In this document: in pieces, positions 27,359 to 36,677 of the stretch
How positions within the stretch are numbered: position 1 is the first letter of the stretch
Layout of the letters: every line of letters starts with the position of its first letter
NCBI RefSeq assembly: GCF_016836705.1
Contig: NZ_JAFCGY010000025.1
Span: 1-64,000, forward strand
Source of the DNA: Mesorhizobium caraganae
Lineage (GTDB): Bacteria > Pseudomonadota > Alphaproteobacteria > Rhizobiales > Rhizobiaceae
Reading direction: 5' to 3'
Length of the DNA: 64,000 nucleotides
Notes under the pieces: generated by a model
Databases searched by the model: none
What the model saw: the letters and a program-made list of their open reading frames with translations, nothing else
Told to the model about the DNA's origin: nothing
Translations under genes and position numbers: made by a program

Positions 27359-29257
27359 TCAGGAGCCTCCAAGCCAGAATGTATCCGGCATGTAGACACC
27401 GAAATAGGCTGTCGGGTCGTAGCCGTAGAGCGCCTTGTCAGGCAGATTGCGCAGCCGCGAGGACACCAGAATCGGCTGATGCGTTCCGTTCACGGTGCCT
27501 ATCGAAAACACCTGATCGGTGTAGATCGACAGCATCGAATTCCAGATTTCGGCGCGCTCCGTGGTTGCGGTCGATGCGTTCCAGCGTTCGAGCAAAGCCA
27601 TCAGCTCGACCACCTCAGGAAGATCGGGCGCCTCGCCCATCTTGCCATGAGATAGGTAGTGCGCACCCCAGAGCGGCCATTGCAGCTGGTCGTCGATGGT
27701 GGGAGCCAGCTGATACGGGTTCATGTCGGCGGTCGCCACGCCATTGTCGATGCCCGACCACATCGACATCATGATCTGGCCGCCAAGCGCGCGGCTGCGG
27801 AAGATGTCGCGCTGCGAAGTCCGGATGAACAAGGCGATGCCGATCTTGCGCCAGTGATCGGTGATGAGCTCGAGCGCGTCGGTTTCCAGTGTGCTTTCGC
27901 CGGCCGTTTCCACGATGATCTTCGCAGAACGTCCATCGGGAAGCATCCGCAGGCCGTCATCGTCACGTGCCTGAAGCCCGGCCTCGTCGAGCAGGGCATT
28001 GGCCTGGTCGGGATCATGGGCGACCCATGCTTTCGCGAATTCCGGCCGGTAGAGCGGGCTCTCCGGAAGGACCGTATCTGCACTTTCCTGCGCCAATCCG
28101 TAGAACACGGCCAAATTGATCTCGCGCCTGTCCACAGCGAGCGAAAGGGCGCGGCGCACGCGCACGTCACGCAAAAGGCCACGCCACACTGGGTCGGCAC
28201 AGTTCAGATTGGGTAGCAGCGCCAGCCGCGAACCCTGAGTGCGTTTCCACAGATGCATCTTCACCGGGTAGCGCTTCTCCGCGTCCTTCAGGAAAGCGTA
28301 ATCAGTGAAGTCAATTCCCAGGCCTTGCAGGTCGCTCTCGCCCGCACCGGTCTTGGCCGAGATGATCGCCGATGAGCTGACATTCATGATGATCCGGTCG
28401 ACATAGGGCAGTTGCCGGCCATTCTCGTCTATTCGATGGAAGAACGGGTTGCGTTCAAAGATGAACTGCTCGGCCGGCGGCTTGGTCCGGTTCTGCCAGG
28501 GGTCGAGCGTCGGCAGATCAGGGTTCTCCGGGCGATACTGCCGCGACATGCGGATATGCAGGAGCGTCCATTTCTTGGCCCGGTTCTCCTTCATCAGGCC
28601 GGCGAGCCGGAATGGATCCTGGTATTTCTTGTGGAACTGCTTGAGATAGGCGGCCGGCAGAACAAGCGATAGCGGCGCAGCGGCAGCGAGCTTGGGCAGG
28701 AAGTCGGGATTGGGCGCATCCCAACTGTAGCGCACCGTCAACGGATCGACGATCTCGAAGCGTGGCGGCTTGCCGTTCGCCATCAGGGCCGGAGCGAGCC
28801 CGCCTTGCGAAAGCTCATCGTTCAGCCAGACATCTTCCCAGCAATAGCGAAAATCCTCCGGCGTCAGCAGGCTGCCATCGGACCATTTATGTCCTTCCCT
28901 TATCTTGAAGGTGAAGATGCGATCATCCGCTACGTCGAAACTTTCGAGAATGTCGGCTTGCAAGCTAAGCTTTTCGTCATAGCCGACCAGCCGAGAATAC
29001 CCGTAGATCGTCATCATCCGGATATCTTTCTGGCTGCCGATGATCGTCCGCAGCGTGCCGCCATACTCGCCGGGTTGCCGGCCCATGGCGGCGAGATTCA
29101 ACGCGCGCGGGCTCTTGGGCAAGCGCTCAGCGAGTGCCGGCAGCGCCTTGGCCGTCAGCTGCGGCTGAAGAAAATCCGGCTCCAGATCGCCAGCGCGCGA
29201 CGTGCCCGGCAGGAATGCCGAAGCCATGAGGCCAAGGAGGGTGCGACGGCTGATCAA
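27359..29257 (-). CDS. ABC importer periplasmic binding protein (family 5), Tat-type signal
   Basis: 632 residues, long for a DppA/OppA-type protein (about 530), as in the group that includes alpha-galactoside and microcin-C/oligopeptide binders. N-terminus ISRRTLLGLMASAFLPGTSRAGD has a twin-Arg followed by a hydrophobic stretch and an A-x-A-like cleavage site, so Tat export is likely. Core motifs: GGTLRTIIGSQKDIRMM and LSLQADILESFDVADD..FTFKIREGHKWSDGSLLTPEDF. The start is TTG at 29257, inside TTGA with the ATPase stop. Ligand not predictable: peptides, opines or oligosaccharides are all carried by relatives. Confidence 0.85.
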   Translation of the reverse strand: MISRRTLLGLMASAFLPGTSRAGDLEPDFLQPQLTAKALPALAERLPKSPRALNLAAMGRQPGEYGGTLRTIIGSQKDIRMMTIYGYSRLVGYDEKLSLQADILESFDVADDRIFTFKIREGHKWSDGSLLTPEDFRYCWEDVWLNDELSQGGLAPALMANGKPPRFEIVDPLTVRYSWDAPNPDFLPKLAAAAPLSLVLPAAYLKQFHKKYQDPFRLAGLMKENRAKKWTLLHIRMSRQYRPENPDLPTLDPWQNRTKPPAEQFIFERNPFFHRIDENGRQLPYVDRIIMNVSSSAIISAKTGAGESDLQGLGIDFTDYAFLKDAEKRYPVKMHLWKRTQGSRLALLPNLNCADPVWRGLLRDVRVRRALSLAVDRREINLAVFYGLAQESADTVLPESPLYRPEFAKAWVAHDPDQANALLDEAGLQARDDDGLRMLPDGRSAKIIVETAGESTLETDALELITDHWRKIGIALFIRTSQRDIFRSRALGGQIMMSMWSGIDNGVATADMNPYQLAPTIDDQLQWPLWGAHYLSHGKMGEAPDLPEVVELMALLERWNASTATTERAEIWNSMLSIYTDQVFSIGTVNGTHQPILVSSRLRNLPDKALYGYDPTAYFGVYMPDTFWLGGS

Positions 29258-31149
29258 TGGCGCAACTCGCTGACATCGGCGGAACGTCTGGCCAGCACGA
29301 GATGGCCACCGCCAAGATCGAGCGGCGACAGCATATCCTCTCCGCCCTCATCGCGGAATTGCGGTCCCCATGCGCTGGTGTCGGAAGCGCCGCCGAGCTT
29401 CAGCGTCTTGAAATCCATCGGCCGGTCGAGATCGGGGAAAGGGACTGCGGCGAGCAGTGAGCGCGTGTAGGGGTGGATCGGTTTCCTGAGCAGAATTTCG
29501 CGCGGCGCAAGCTCGACGATACGCCCGCCGCACATCACCGCGATGCGGTCCGCCATGTAGTCCACCACCGCCAGATTGTGGGATATGAACAGGTAGGTCA
29601 GACCCAGTTCTTTCTGCAGGTCCTTCAGAAGGTTCAGGATCTGCGCCTGGACAGAGACATCGAGCGCCGAGACCGGCTCGTCGCAGATCAGGAGCTCAGG
29701 CCCCAGCGCCAACGCGCGCGCGATGCCGATACGCTGACGCTGCCCGCCGGAGAAACTGTGGGGATAGCGCTGGATGAAGCGCGGATCGAGCCCGATTGCC
29801 TGCATCAGGCTCTTGACCGTGGCCAGTCGGGACGCGGCATTGCCGCGTTGATGGATTTCCAACGGCTCGCTCAAGATGTTCTCCACCGTCATGCGAGGGG
29901 AGAGCGACGAAACCGGATCCTGGAAGACCATCTGGATTTTCGCGCGCAGCAACTGCAGGGCCTCTCCCTCGGCGTCCAGAACGTCGATCGGTCCTTCGCG
30001 GCCGTTGAAGACCACGGAGCCGCCGCTGGGGGTGACAGCCCGCATCAGGATCTTGCTGACGGTGGTTTTGCCGCAGCCGCTTTCGCCGACCAGACCCAGG
30101 CACTCACCCCGCCTGATGTCGAAGCTCACGCCGTCCACGGCGCGAACAGAGGTTTGATGGCTCCCGCCGAACCATGCGGACTTGCGGGTGGTGTAGACCT
30201 TTTTCAGATCCCTGACCGACAGCAGGATGTCGTCCGGCCCCTTCGAGTCCGGCGCTGTCTGTTTGCCCAGCAGGTTGCCGACATTCACCGGCACCTCGCG
30301 GAGCGCCTTTAGCCTCTCGCCGGGCTTCAGGTCGAAATGCGGAACGGCTGCCATCAGGCCCTTCAGGTAAGGGTGACCTGGCCGGCGGAATATCGCCTCC
30401 ACAGGTCCCGCTTCCATGATCTCGCCATGGTACATGACCACCACCTCGTCGGCGACATTGGCGACAACGCCGAGGTCGTGCGTGATCAGCAGCATCGCCA
30501 TGTTCAGCTTGGTCTGAAGCCCGCGCAGCAGTTGCAGGATTTGCGCCTGGATGGTGACGTCCAACGCCGTCGTCGGCTCATCGGCGATCAACAGAGCGGG
30601 CCGGCAGATAAGCGCCATGGCGATCATGGCGCGTTGCCGCAATCCTCCCGAAAGTTCAAACGGATACATGTCATAGGCGCGCTTGGGATTGGGAAACCCG
30701 ACAAGACTGAGCATCTCCTCGGTCCGCGCCTTGCGCTCTGCTCGAGCCATGGGCGTATGAATCTGCAGGGATTCGCTGACCTGATTGCCGATCGTGTGCA
30801 GCGGCGACAGCGATGTCATCGGCTCCTGAAAGATCTTGCCGATGCGGCTGCCTCTCAACGCCCGGATTTCGGGTCCATCACGCGGCATCTTCAGGATATC
30901 CTGCGTCGTGCCGGGCTTTTCGGGATCGGAAAACAGGATACGGCCGCGAACATGGGCTGTGTTCGGCAAAATGCCCATCACTGCCTGGCTGAGAACCGAT
31001 TTTCCGGAACCGGACTCGCCAACAAGCGCGGTAACCTTGCCCGGCAGGACGCGCAGATTTGCGCGCCTGACGGCATGCAGCGGTCCCCCGACAATGGCAA
31101 ACGAGATGCCAACATCCTCGATCCGCAGCAGATCAACGCCTGCACTCAT
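29254..31149 (-). CDS. ABC importer ATP-binding protein with two ATPase domains (YejF/GsiA type)
   Basis: About 631 residues with two complete ABC domains: Walker A ALVGESGSGKSVLS, signature LSGGLRQRAMIAMAL and Walker B ALLIADEPTTALD in the first; Walker A LVGESGCGKTTVSK, signature FSGGQRQRIGIARAL and Walker B LLICDEPVSALD in the second. This is a fused DppD-DppF pair as in YejF or GsiA and powers the importer encoded downstream. Start MSAGVDLLRIED at 31149 chosen over a TTG at 31200 that lacks a good ribosome-binding site. First gene of the operon: ATPase, binding protein, permease B, permease C. Confidence 0.92.
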   Translation of the reverse strand: MSAGVDLLRIEDVGISFAIVGGPLHAVRRANLRVLPGKVTALVGESGSGKSVLSQAVMGILPNTAHVRGRILFSDPEKPGTTQDILKMPRDGPEIRALRGSRIGKIFQEPMTSLSPLHTIGNQVSESLQIHTPMARAERKARTEEMLSLVGFPNPKRAYDMYPFELSGGLRQRAMIAMALICRPALLIADEPTTALDVTIQAQILQLLRGLQTKLNMAMLLITHDLGVVANVADEVVVMYHGEIMEAGPVEAIFRRPGHPYLKGLMAAVPHFDLKPGERLKALREVPVNVGNLLGKQTAPDSKGPDDILLSVRDLKKVYTTRKSAWFGGSHQTSVRAVDGVSFDIRRGECLGLVGESGCGKTTVSKILMRAVTPSGGSVVFNGREGPIDVLDAEGEALQLLRAKIQMVFQDPVSSLSPRMTVENILSEPLEIHQRGNAASRLATVKSLMQAIGLDPRFIQRYPHSFSGGQRQRIGIARALALGPELLICDEPVSALDVSVQAQILNLLKDLQKELGLTYLFISHNLAVVDYMADRIAVMCGGRIVELAPREILLRKPIHPYTRSLLAAVPFPDLDRPMDFKTLKLGGASDTSAWGPQFRDEGGEDMLSPLDLGGGHLVLARRSADVSELRH

Positions 31150-31303
31150 GCCCAGCACCAGCCCCCACTCTGGCGGCCCTCCCGGCCTGCCCAGAAGCAA
31201 GACTAGCGCATTGTCAGCCTAGAGCAACTTGGATTCGAAACGAGTTCGCCGGTGGACGGCGACCGAACTGCCGACCCAAGGCGTTCGGATCAGATCGTGA
31301 CGG

Positions 31304-32644
31304 TTACTGGAGCTTCCTCCGGTCGCCCGCCGACAGCCGCGCGGCATCACGATGAAGCAGCATGACTTGCTCGGCGTCCGATATCCGGTCGTGAAACGGC
31401 TCCAGCGCAACGTCTTCATCGAGTGCGAGAGCACCCGACAGGTCGGGTGAAAGCACCGTCAGCTTCTGCTTGATGCCGGCCAGCTCCTCCTTACCGAGCG
31501 TCAGCCAGCTGTTGGCGCCGCAATAGCCCGCGAACTCTTTGCTGGCGAGAACGCTGTGCGGATATTTCTTGGTCAGGGTCTGGAGGCGCTGGACCTCGTT
31601 TACAGCCGAGCCGAAGACGGAGAATGTGAGCCGGTCGGTAAGCCCGACATTGCCGAACATCACATTGCCGACATGCAGGCCGATACCAAATTTTATGTCG
31701 TCCAACCCCTGCTCTTTTCTGCGCAGATTGAGCTCCATCATACGCGTGCTGGCCTTGTGCGCTGCCGCAAGAGCAGCCTGGCAGGCGATTTCGGACTGCG
31801 CGCGGTGCCTTTCGCAGGGATAGACGGCAATGAAGCCATCCCCCAGGAAACTCATGATCTGCCCGCCTTTGCGATTGAAAGGTGCAGCAATGGCATCGAA
31901 AAACTGGTTCAACGTATCGATATAGAGCTCGCGGCCGGAGGTTTCGGCAAGCCTCGTCGACCCGCGCATATCGCCCATGACCAGTGCGGCCCGGATTGTG
32001 TCGCCCTCGCCGCGCTTGATCTGGCCGTCCAGGACGCGCCTGCCGGCGTCGCCACCGAGATACGTGGTCATCATGTTGTCGGCGAGCTTGGTGAGCACAG
32101 CCATCTTGGCTGCGATAGCGAGATGGTTCTGGACGCGCAGCAGCGCCGAAATCATGCTGTCGCTGAAGCCTGAAGCACTGTCCGTGGACCAGGACCCCAT
32201 CATGCCCTGACTGGTGTCGCCGTTGAAGGGATGGACGAAAGCCATGTAATCGGTGACGCCCATGAGCCTGAGGTCATCGAAAACAGGAAACTCCGACCGC
32301 ACCGACGGGTCGAGCCGGCGGCGCAGATGGTCGAGCTTGTTGCTGAGCAGATGGTAGTATGGGCTGGTCAGGAATCTGTCGGAATGAACGCCGTTCTCAC
32401 TGCGGAAGCCTTCCACTTCCAGGCCCTGGCCGCGAAGCCAGGTGAAGCCAAGCGCGTCATAAAGCGGATGAAGCATCGAAAAGCTCAAATGCACCCGCTT
32501 CAGCGGCACGCCGGCAGCAGCCAGCCGTTCACAAAAGCCCTTTACCAAGGTTTCCAGGTCGTCGCCGGCCAGCGCCGATTGGGTCAGCCAATCGGCAACC
32601 TTATCCATGAGAATGCTGGAAATTTCTGCTTGCGTTGTGCTCAT
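31304..32644 (-). CDS. Class III cyclase-domain protein with altered substrate-binding Lys
   Basis: About 446 residues. The N-terminal 210 residues are a helical input region (ADWLTQSALAGDDLETLV...PLKRVHLSFSMLHPLYDALGF), of a type seen fused to rhizobial cyclases. Cyclase domain: metal Asp in VMGDMRGSTRL and FLGDGFIAVYP, and GSAVNEVQRLQ with Asn and Arg. But the purine-recognising Lys three residues before the Gly-Asp (VKTIGD in the paralogs) is replaced: QIMSFLGDG. So either a different nucleotide is used or the protein is regulatory. Start at 32644 (MSTTQAEISS) chosen over 32692. Same strand as the dehydrogenase gene upstream, 234 bp away. Confidence 0.85.
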   Translation of the reverse strand: MSTTQAEISSILMDKVADWLTQSALAGDDLETLVKGFCERLAAAGVPLKRVHLSFSMLHPLYDALGFTWLRGQGLEVEGFRSENGVHSDRFLTSPYYHLLSNKLDHLRRRLDPSVRSEFPVFDDLRLMGVTDYMAFVHPFNGDTSQGMMGSWSTDSASGFSDSMISALLRVQNHLAIAAKMAVLTKLADNMMTTYLGGDAGRRVLDGQIKRGEGDTIRAALVMGDMRGSTRLAETSGRELYIDTLNQFFDAIAAPFNRKGGQIMSFLGDGFIAVYPCERHRAQSEIACQAALAAAHKASTRMMELNLRRKEQGLDDIKFGIGLHVGNVMFGNVGLTDRLTFSVFGSAVNEVQRLQTLTKKYPHSVLASKEFAGYCGANSWLTLGKEELAGIKQKLTVLSPDLSGALALDEDVALEPFHDRISDAEQVMLLHRDAARLSAGDRRKLQ

Positions 32645-32878
32645 GCTATCCCGAAACCCGTCGAAGACGAGCCATCTCCTTTGATCTGCCAAATCCTCTA
32701 AGTCAATGAAACCGGCTTCGGGGGCAAAAGCCGGCGAAGAAATTCCCGAATGACTGTCCTTGCAGGAAGGAAACAGGCGTAACTGCGTTTACTTCGCGAA
32801 ACATTATGTGGCGAGGCTGCCCTCGGAGTGCAATCCCAATCCTGACATCGGGCAAAGAATTCGCCGGCTCAGCCGCTG

Positions 32879-34222
32879 TCAGGCCTTCACCACCGTCCCT
32901 CGGGGGAGCCCGAGGCGGCCAAAAACATTGCGCGTGTCGACGATCAGAAGTGCGTGATCAGCGATCACCTGATAGTCGATCGCGTCGTGGTCGGTTGCAA
33001 CGACGACCGCATCGAACTCCGTCAAGGCCGCCTCGGTCAGCTCGACCGAGCGACGCCCCTTGATCGCCATATGCTCGCGTGTGGTCGGAATCTCGGTAAC
33101 ATGCGGATCGTGGAATTCCGCCTTGCCGCCCCATTCCTCGATGAGTTCAATGAGCCGCAGTGAGGGGCTTTCGCGGATGTCGGGCACATTTTTCTTGTAG
33201 GCGAGCCCGATGATGAGAATACGCGAGCGGCTGAGCGCCTTGCCGCAGCGCCGGTCCAGCGCCTTTGCCAGTTCATCGACCACATGACGCGGCATGGCCG
33301 TGTTGATTTCCGCCGCCAGCTCGATGAAGCGGGTTGGCAGTTCGTATTCGCGCGCCTTCCACGTCAGGTAGAAGGGATCGATCGGAACGCAGTGCCCGCC
33401 AAGGCCTGGGCCAGGATAGAAAGGCATGTAGCCGAAGGGCTTGCTCTTTGCCGCCTCGATCACCTCCCAGATGTCGATACCCATTGCACCGAGCACGACC
33501 TTCAACTCGTTGACGAGGGCTATGTTGACCGAGCGGAAGATGTTTTCCGTCAGCTTGACCGCCTCGGCGGTCGCCGTGCTGGAAACCGGAACGACGGTCT
33601 TGACCACGCTTTGATAGAAAGCCTGCACAAGCGTCGCTGCCTCAACGCCGTCGCCTGCCACGACCTTGGGGATCGTCGCGACTTCAAAGCTGCGGTTGCC
33701 GGGATCCTCGCGTTCGGGCGAGAAGCCAAGGAAGAAGTCCGTCTTCGAATGCAAGCCGGTTTCTTCCAGTATGGGCTTGATCACATCGTCGGTGGTGCCG
33801 GGATAGGTGGTCGACTCCAGCACGATCAGCTGGCCGAGGCGCAGATGCTTGGCGATGGTGCCTGCCGTGTTCCTGACAAAGGAGAGGTCCGGTTCACGGT
33901 GTTTCGTCAGCGGTGTCGGAACGCAGATGATGATGACATCGCAGACGGCCAGTTCGGCAAAATCCGCGGTGGCGCGGAACCGTCCGCTCGCCACATGGCC
34001 GGCAAGGGCCGTCGACGTCACGGCCTCGATGTAGGATTGTCCGCTGTTCAGGCTCTCGACCTTCCGGGCTTCGACGTCGAAGCCGGAAACCGGGAAGCCG
34101 GCGCGTGCGATTGCAACCGACAGCGGCAACCCGACATAGCCCAGTCCGATCACGCCGACTTGCGCGGCGCGCGTCGAAATCCGGTTCAGAAGACGGTCAT
34201 ATGTCGATCGTGAGGCGTCCAA
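32879..34222 (-). CDS. UDP-N-acetylhexosamine 6-dehydrogenase (WecC/WbpA-like)
   Basis: 447 residues of the UDP-glucose/GDP-mannose dehydrogenase family: NAD loop VGVIGLGYVGLPLSVAIAR, catalytic GGHCVPIDPFYL with the nucleophilic Cys, Lys/Asn in AVKLTENIFRSVNIALVNE, and the C-terminal domain with LIIGLAYKKNVPDIRESP. The GGHCVPIDP form and the NxRSVNIA stretch are typical of UDP-GlcNAc/GalNAc dehydrogenases making uronic acids for surface polysaccharide, not of UDP-Glc dehydrogenases. Two-step oxidation with NAD+ gives the UDP-HexNAc uronate. It lies among glycosyltransferase genes. Confidence 0.9.
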   Translation of the reverse strand: MDASRSTYDRLLNRISTRAAQVGVIGLGYVGLPLSVAIARAGFPVSGFDVEARKVESLNSGQSYIEAVTSTALAGHVASGRFRATADFAELAVCDVIIICVPTPLTKHREPDLSFVRNTAGTIAKHLRLGQLIVLESTTYPGTTDDVIKPILEETGLHSKTDFFLGFSPEREDPGNRSFEVATIPKVVAGDGVEAATLVQAFYQSVVKTVVPVSSTATAEAVKLTENIFRSVNIALVNELKVVLGAMGIDIWEVIEAAKSKPFGYMPFYPGPGLGGHCVPIDPFYLTWKAREYELPTRFIELAAEINTAMPRHVVDELAKALDRRCGKALSRSRILIIGLAYKKNVPDIRESPSLRLIELIEEWGGKAEFHDPHVTEIPTTREHMAIKGRRSVELTEAALTEFDAVVVATDHDAIDYQVIADHALLIVDTRNVFGRLGLPRGTVVKA

Positions 34223-34335
34223 AAATCTGCTTTCCCGTCAATTCGGACAGACTATCCGCTCCATGGGGAGGCTCACCTGGCCCCGAGAGCCGTGGCCGAG
34301 GCATATTGCGGAAAACCGATTTCCGCAAGCCGTCA

Positions 34336-35514
34336 TCAGGCGGGCGCCTTAGCCTTCAGGCTCGCGGCAGCCATCGCATAGCCGCCGTCGGCGCCATCGA
34401 TGAAATGAACGTGATCGGGCTGCAGCGGCGAGATGACGAGGCATGTCATCAAGGCCGATTTCTGGCGGTGCAGGCCATAGCTGCAAATGCCCGCTTCTTC
34501 CGCCTGTTTCAGCCGGCTCTCGATTCGTTGCAACACATCCGCGTCAACGTCGATGGTCATCTTCAAGCCGTCGTCGAACTTGCGGAAATCCGAATTGCTG
34601 GCCACTTCGCGTTTGTAAACCTTCGGATCGAAACGGCCGATCGTCCAGCCAAGTCTGTCGGTGACGGCCGTAAGCGTCATCAGGAATATCACCCACAGCT
34701 TCGCCAGCCACCGCCGCCCTGGCGGCGCCGTGGCCCGCGCCTCGACATCGAGGCCGGCGGGCAGCAGACTGTAGGCCGGCCCGTCTACCGGCACCGGGTG
34801 GCCATCGCGTTCCTGCCTGCCGGCAAGGGCGATGATGTCGGACGCCAGAAACTGAAAACCGCGCAAATCTCGCGAAGCCCCTGGTATGGCTATGATCGAG
34901 ACAATTTCGCCGTGCCGGGCTTCAATCGGGTTCCAGCGGCAAGAGAGGCCGGTCAGATCCGGCCGCGCACCGGCCGGCGCAGGGTCGATGCGGTAGCGCC
35001 CCGCTTTCATCTCGGCTTCCGCCCAACTGCCGCCACCGCCGGCGAACATGGCATAGAAGGCCGCTTCGGAGGCCTGGAACCGCGCCACGCGAACGTCGAG
35101 GCCTTGCGCTCTTATGTCCTTTATCGGCACGATTGCCGCACGCAAGGTCAGGTCCAGTTCGTCCGCTACCCATCTCTGGACAGAAGCCAGCGCGTTGCGG
35201 GCGATCTCCAGCGCCGAGCCGGGAAACGCCACGAGTGCGCCGTCGCCGCCGAAGACATAGGGAAGATCTTGCCGACCCAGCGCATTGAGCAGCGCCGAAA
35301 TGACGCTGGCGCCGGCCATATTGACGGTTTTATAGCGCCCGGCCCCGATCGCCTTGGTCGAGCCGACGATGTCGGCCGTGGCCAGCGCCCAGCCCTCGGG
35401 GAGCGGCCGATAGTTATCGATATCGGCAACGCTTTCGAACTTTGCGAAGACCGGCAAAGAGGCGACAAACGGGTCGGACGCGACAGCTGTTTCCATGAGC
35501 ATCAGATAGCACAT
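34336..35514 (-). CDS. DUF3095 family protein, cyclase-like
   Basis: 392 residues of the DUF3095 family, whose N-terminal half has a class III cyclase-like core: WALATADIVGSTKAI (metal Asp and the GST-type start) and YVFGGDGALVAFPG (second Asp in G-D-G). The substrate Lys equivalent is not found at the usual place (YVFGGDG), and the second half (SGLDV... KMTIDVDADVLQRIES) is specific to the family. Function not established. The ATG at 35514 is favoured by AAGGG five bases upstream, over Mets at 35502 and 35496. Divergent from the glycosyltransferase at 35589, so the 74-bp gap holds both promoters. Confidence 0.8.
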   Translation of the reverse strand: MCYLMLMETAVASDPFVASLPVFAKFESVADIDNYRPLPEGWALATADIVGSTKAIGAGRYKTVNMAGASVISALLNALGRQDLPYVFGGDGALVAFPGSALEIARNALASVQRWVADELDLTLRAAIVPIKDIRAQGLDVRVARFQASEAAFYAMFAGGGGSWAEAEMKAGRYRIDPAPAGARPDLTGLSCRWNPIEARHGEIVSIIAIPGASRDLRGFQFLASDIIALAGRQERDGHPVPVDGPAYSLLPAGLDVEARATAPPGRRWLAKLWVIFLMTLTAVTDRLGWTIGRFDPKVYKREVASNSDFRKFDDGLKMTIDVDADVLQRIESRLKQAEEAGICSYGLHRQKSALMTCLVISPLQPDHVHFIDGADGGYAMAAASLKAKAPA

Positions 35515-35588
35515 TCCAGCCCTTGAAGGTGAAGTCGATCATGCGTCGAAATTGACTTGGCACAGCTTTGCGATGATAGGATCGCGCA

Positions 35589-36677
35589 ATGCGAATTGCC
35601 TTTTACGCGCCGCTGAAGTCGCCCAATGATCCCGTTGTCTCCGGCGACCGCCAGATGGCACGGATGCTGGTCAAGGCGCTGCAGCACGGCGGGCATAGCG
35701 TCGAACTGGCATCGGAGTTGCGCTTCTATCTACGCCAGCCGGAGCCGAAAAGTTTCGATGCGCTCAAGATCGAGGCCCGGGACGAAGCCGCGCGGCTGAC
35801 AAGGCTTTGGCAGCGTGACGGCAAGCCCGATCTCTGGTTCTGCTATCATCCCTACTACAAGGCGCCCGACCTGATCGGACCAGAGCTGGCGTCGGCCTTT
35901 GCTGTCCCCTATGTGACGGCGGAAGCCTCCTATTCCAGGCGGCGCAACGCCGGCTTGTGGGCCGATAGCCAGGCGTTGGTGGCGCAAGCCATCGAACAGG
36001 CGGCGCTGAACATCTGCTTCACACAAAGGGATCGGCAGGGACTGGCAGATGTGATTCCTGACGCCGCTCTCGGCATGCTTTCGCCCTTCATCGACACATC
36101 GGCATTCCGGGAAACGCCAGCCCGGGGTTGTCCGACGCGCCTCGTGACCGTTGCCATGATGCGCCCGGGCGACAAAGTCGAAAGCTATCGCATGCTGGCG
36201 CAAGCGCTCGGCTCGATCGGCCACCTGCCCTGGACCATGTCGGTCATCGGCGACGGGCCGGCCCGTGACGAGGTCAAGGCGCAATTCGCCGGCTTGCCCG
36301 CCAACCGTATTGAATGGCTTGGCGCGATCGAGCCGGCCGCCGTGCCGGATGTCCTTTACACCAAGGGAATTTACGTCTGGCCGGGTTACGGCGAGGCCTA
36401 TGGCGTTGCCTATCTTGAAGCACAGGCCGCCGGCCTGCCGGTGGTGGCTCAGGACATTGCCGGCGTGCCGGAGGTCGTGCGGGATGGCCAGACCGGGTTT
36501 CTCACCCCACCGGGCGATGTGGCGGCGTTCGCTTCCGCCATTGCAAGGCTTCTGGCCCATGACGACGAAAGGACCATCATGGCCGCACAAGCCAGGCGTT
36601 TCGTCCTCGAAGAGCGCTCGCTGGGTGGTGCGGCGGCGCGTCTGGCCGAACTTCTCAAGAAGATCCCGGTCTCATGA
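35589..36677 (+). CDS. Glycosyltransferase family 4
   Basis: 362 residues with a GT-B fold: N-terminal RIAFYAPLKSPNDPVVSGDRQMAR, and the C-terminal nucleotide-sugar site GYGEAYGVAYLEAQAAGLPV with the E-x7-E pattern of GT4 enzymes, followed by AQDIAGVPEVVRDGQTGFL. Transfers a sugar from a nucleotide or lipid donor in polysaccharide assembly; donor and acceptor unknown. Its stop overlaps the start of the deacetylase gene in ATGA, so the two are coupled. No signal peptide: a cytosolic-face enzyme. Confidence 0.9.
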   Translation: MRIAFYAPLKSPNDPVVSGDRQMARMLVKALQHGGHSVELASELRFYLRQPEPKSFDALKIEARDEAARLTRLWQRDGKPDLWFCYHPYYKAPDLIGPELASAFAVPYVTAEASYSRRRNAGLWADSQALVAQAIEQAALNICFTQRDRQGLADVIPDAALGMLSPFIDTSAFRETPARGCPTRLVTVAMMRPGDKVESYRMLAQALGSIGHLPWTMSVIGDGPARDEVKAQFAGLPANRIEWLGAIEPAAVPDVLYTKGIYVWPGYGEAYGVAYLEAQAAGLPVVAQDIAGVPEVVRDGQTGFLTPPGDVAAFASAIARLLAHDDERTIMAAQARRFVLEERSLGGAAARLAELLKKIPVS

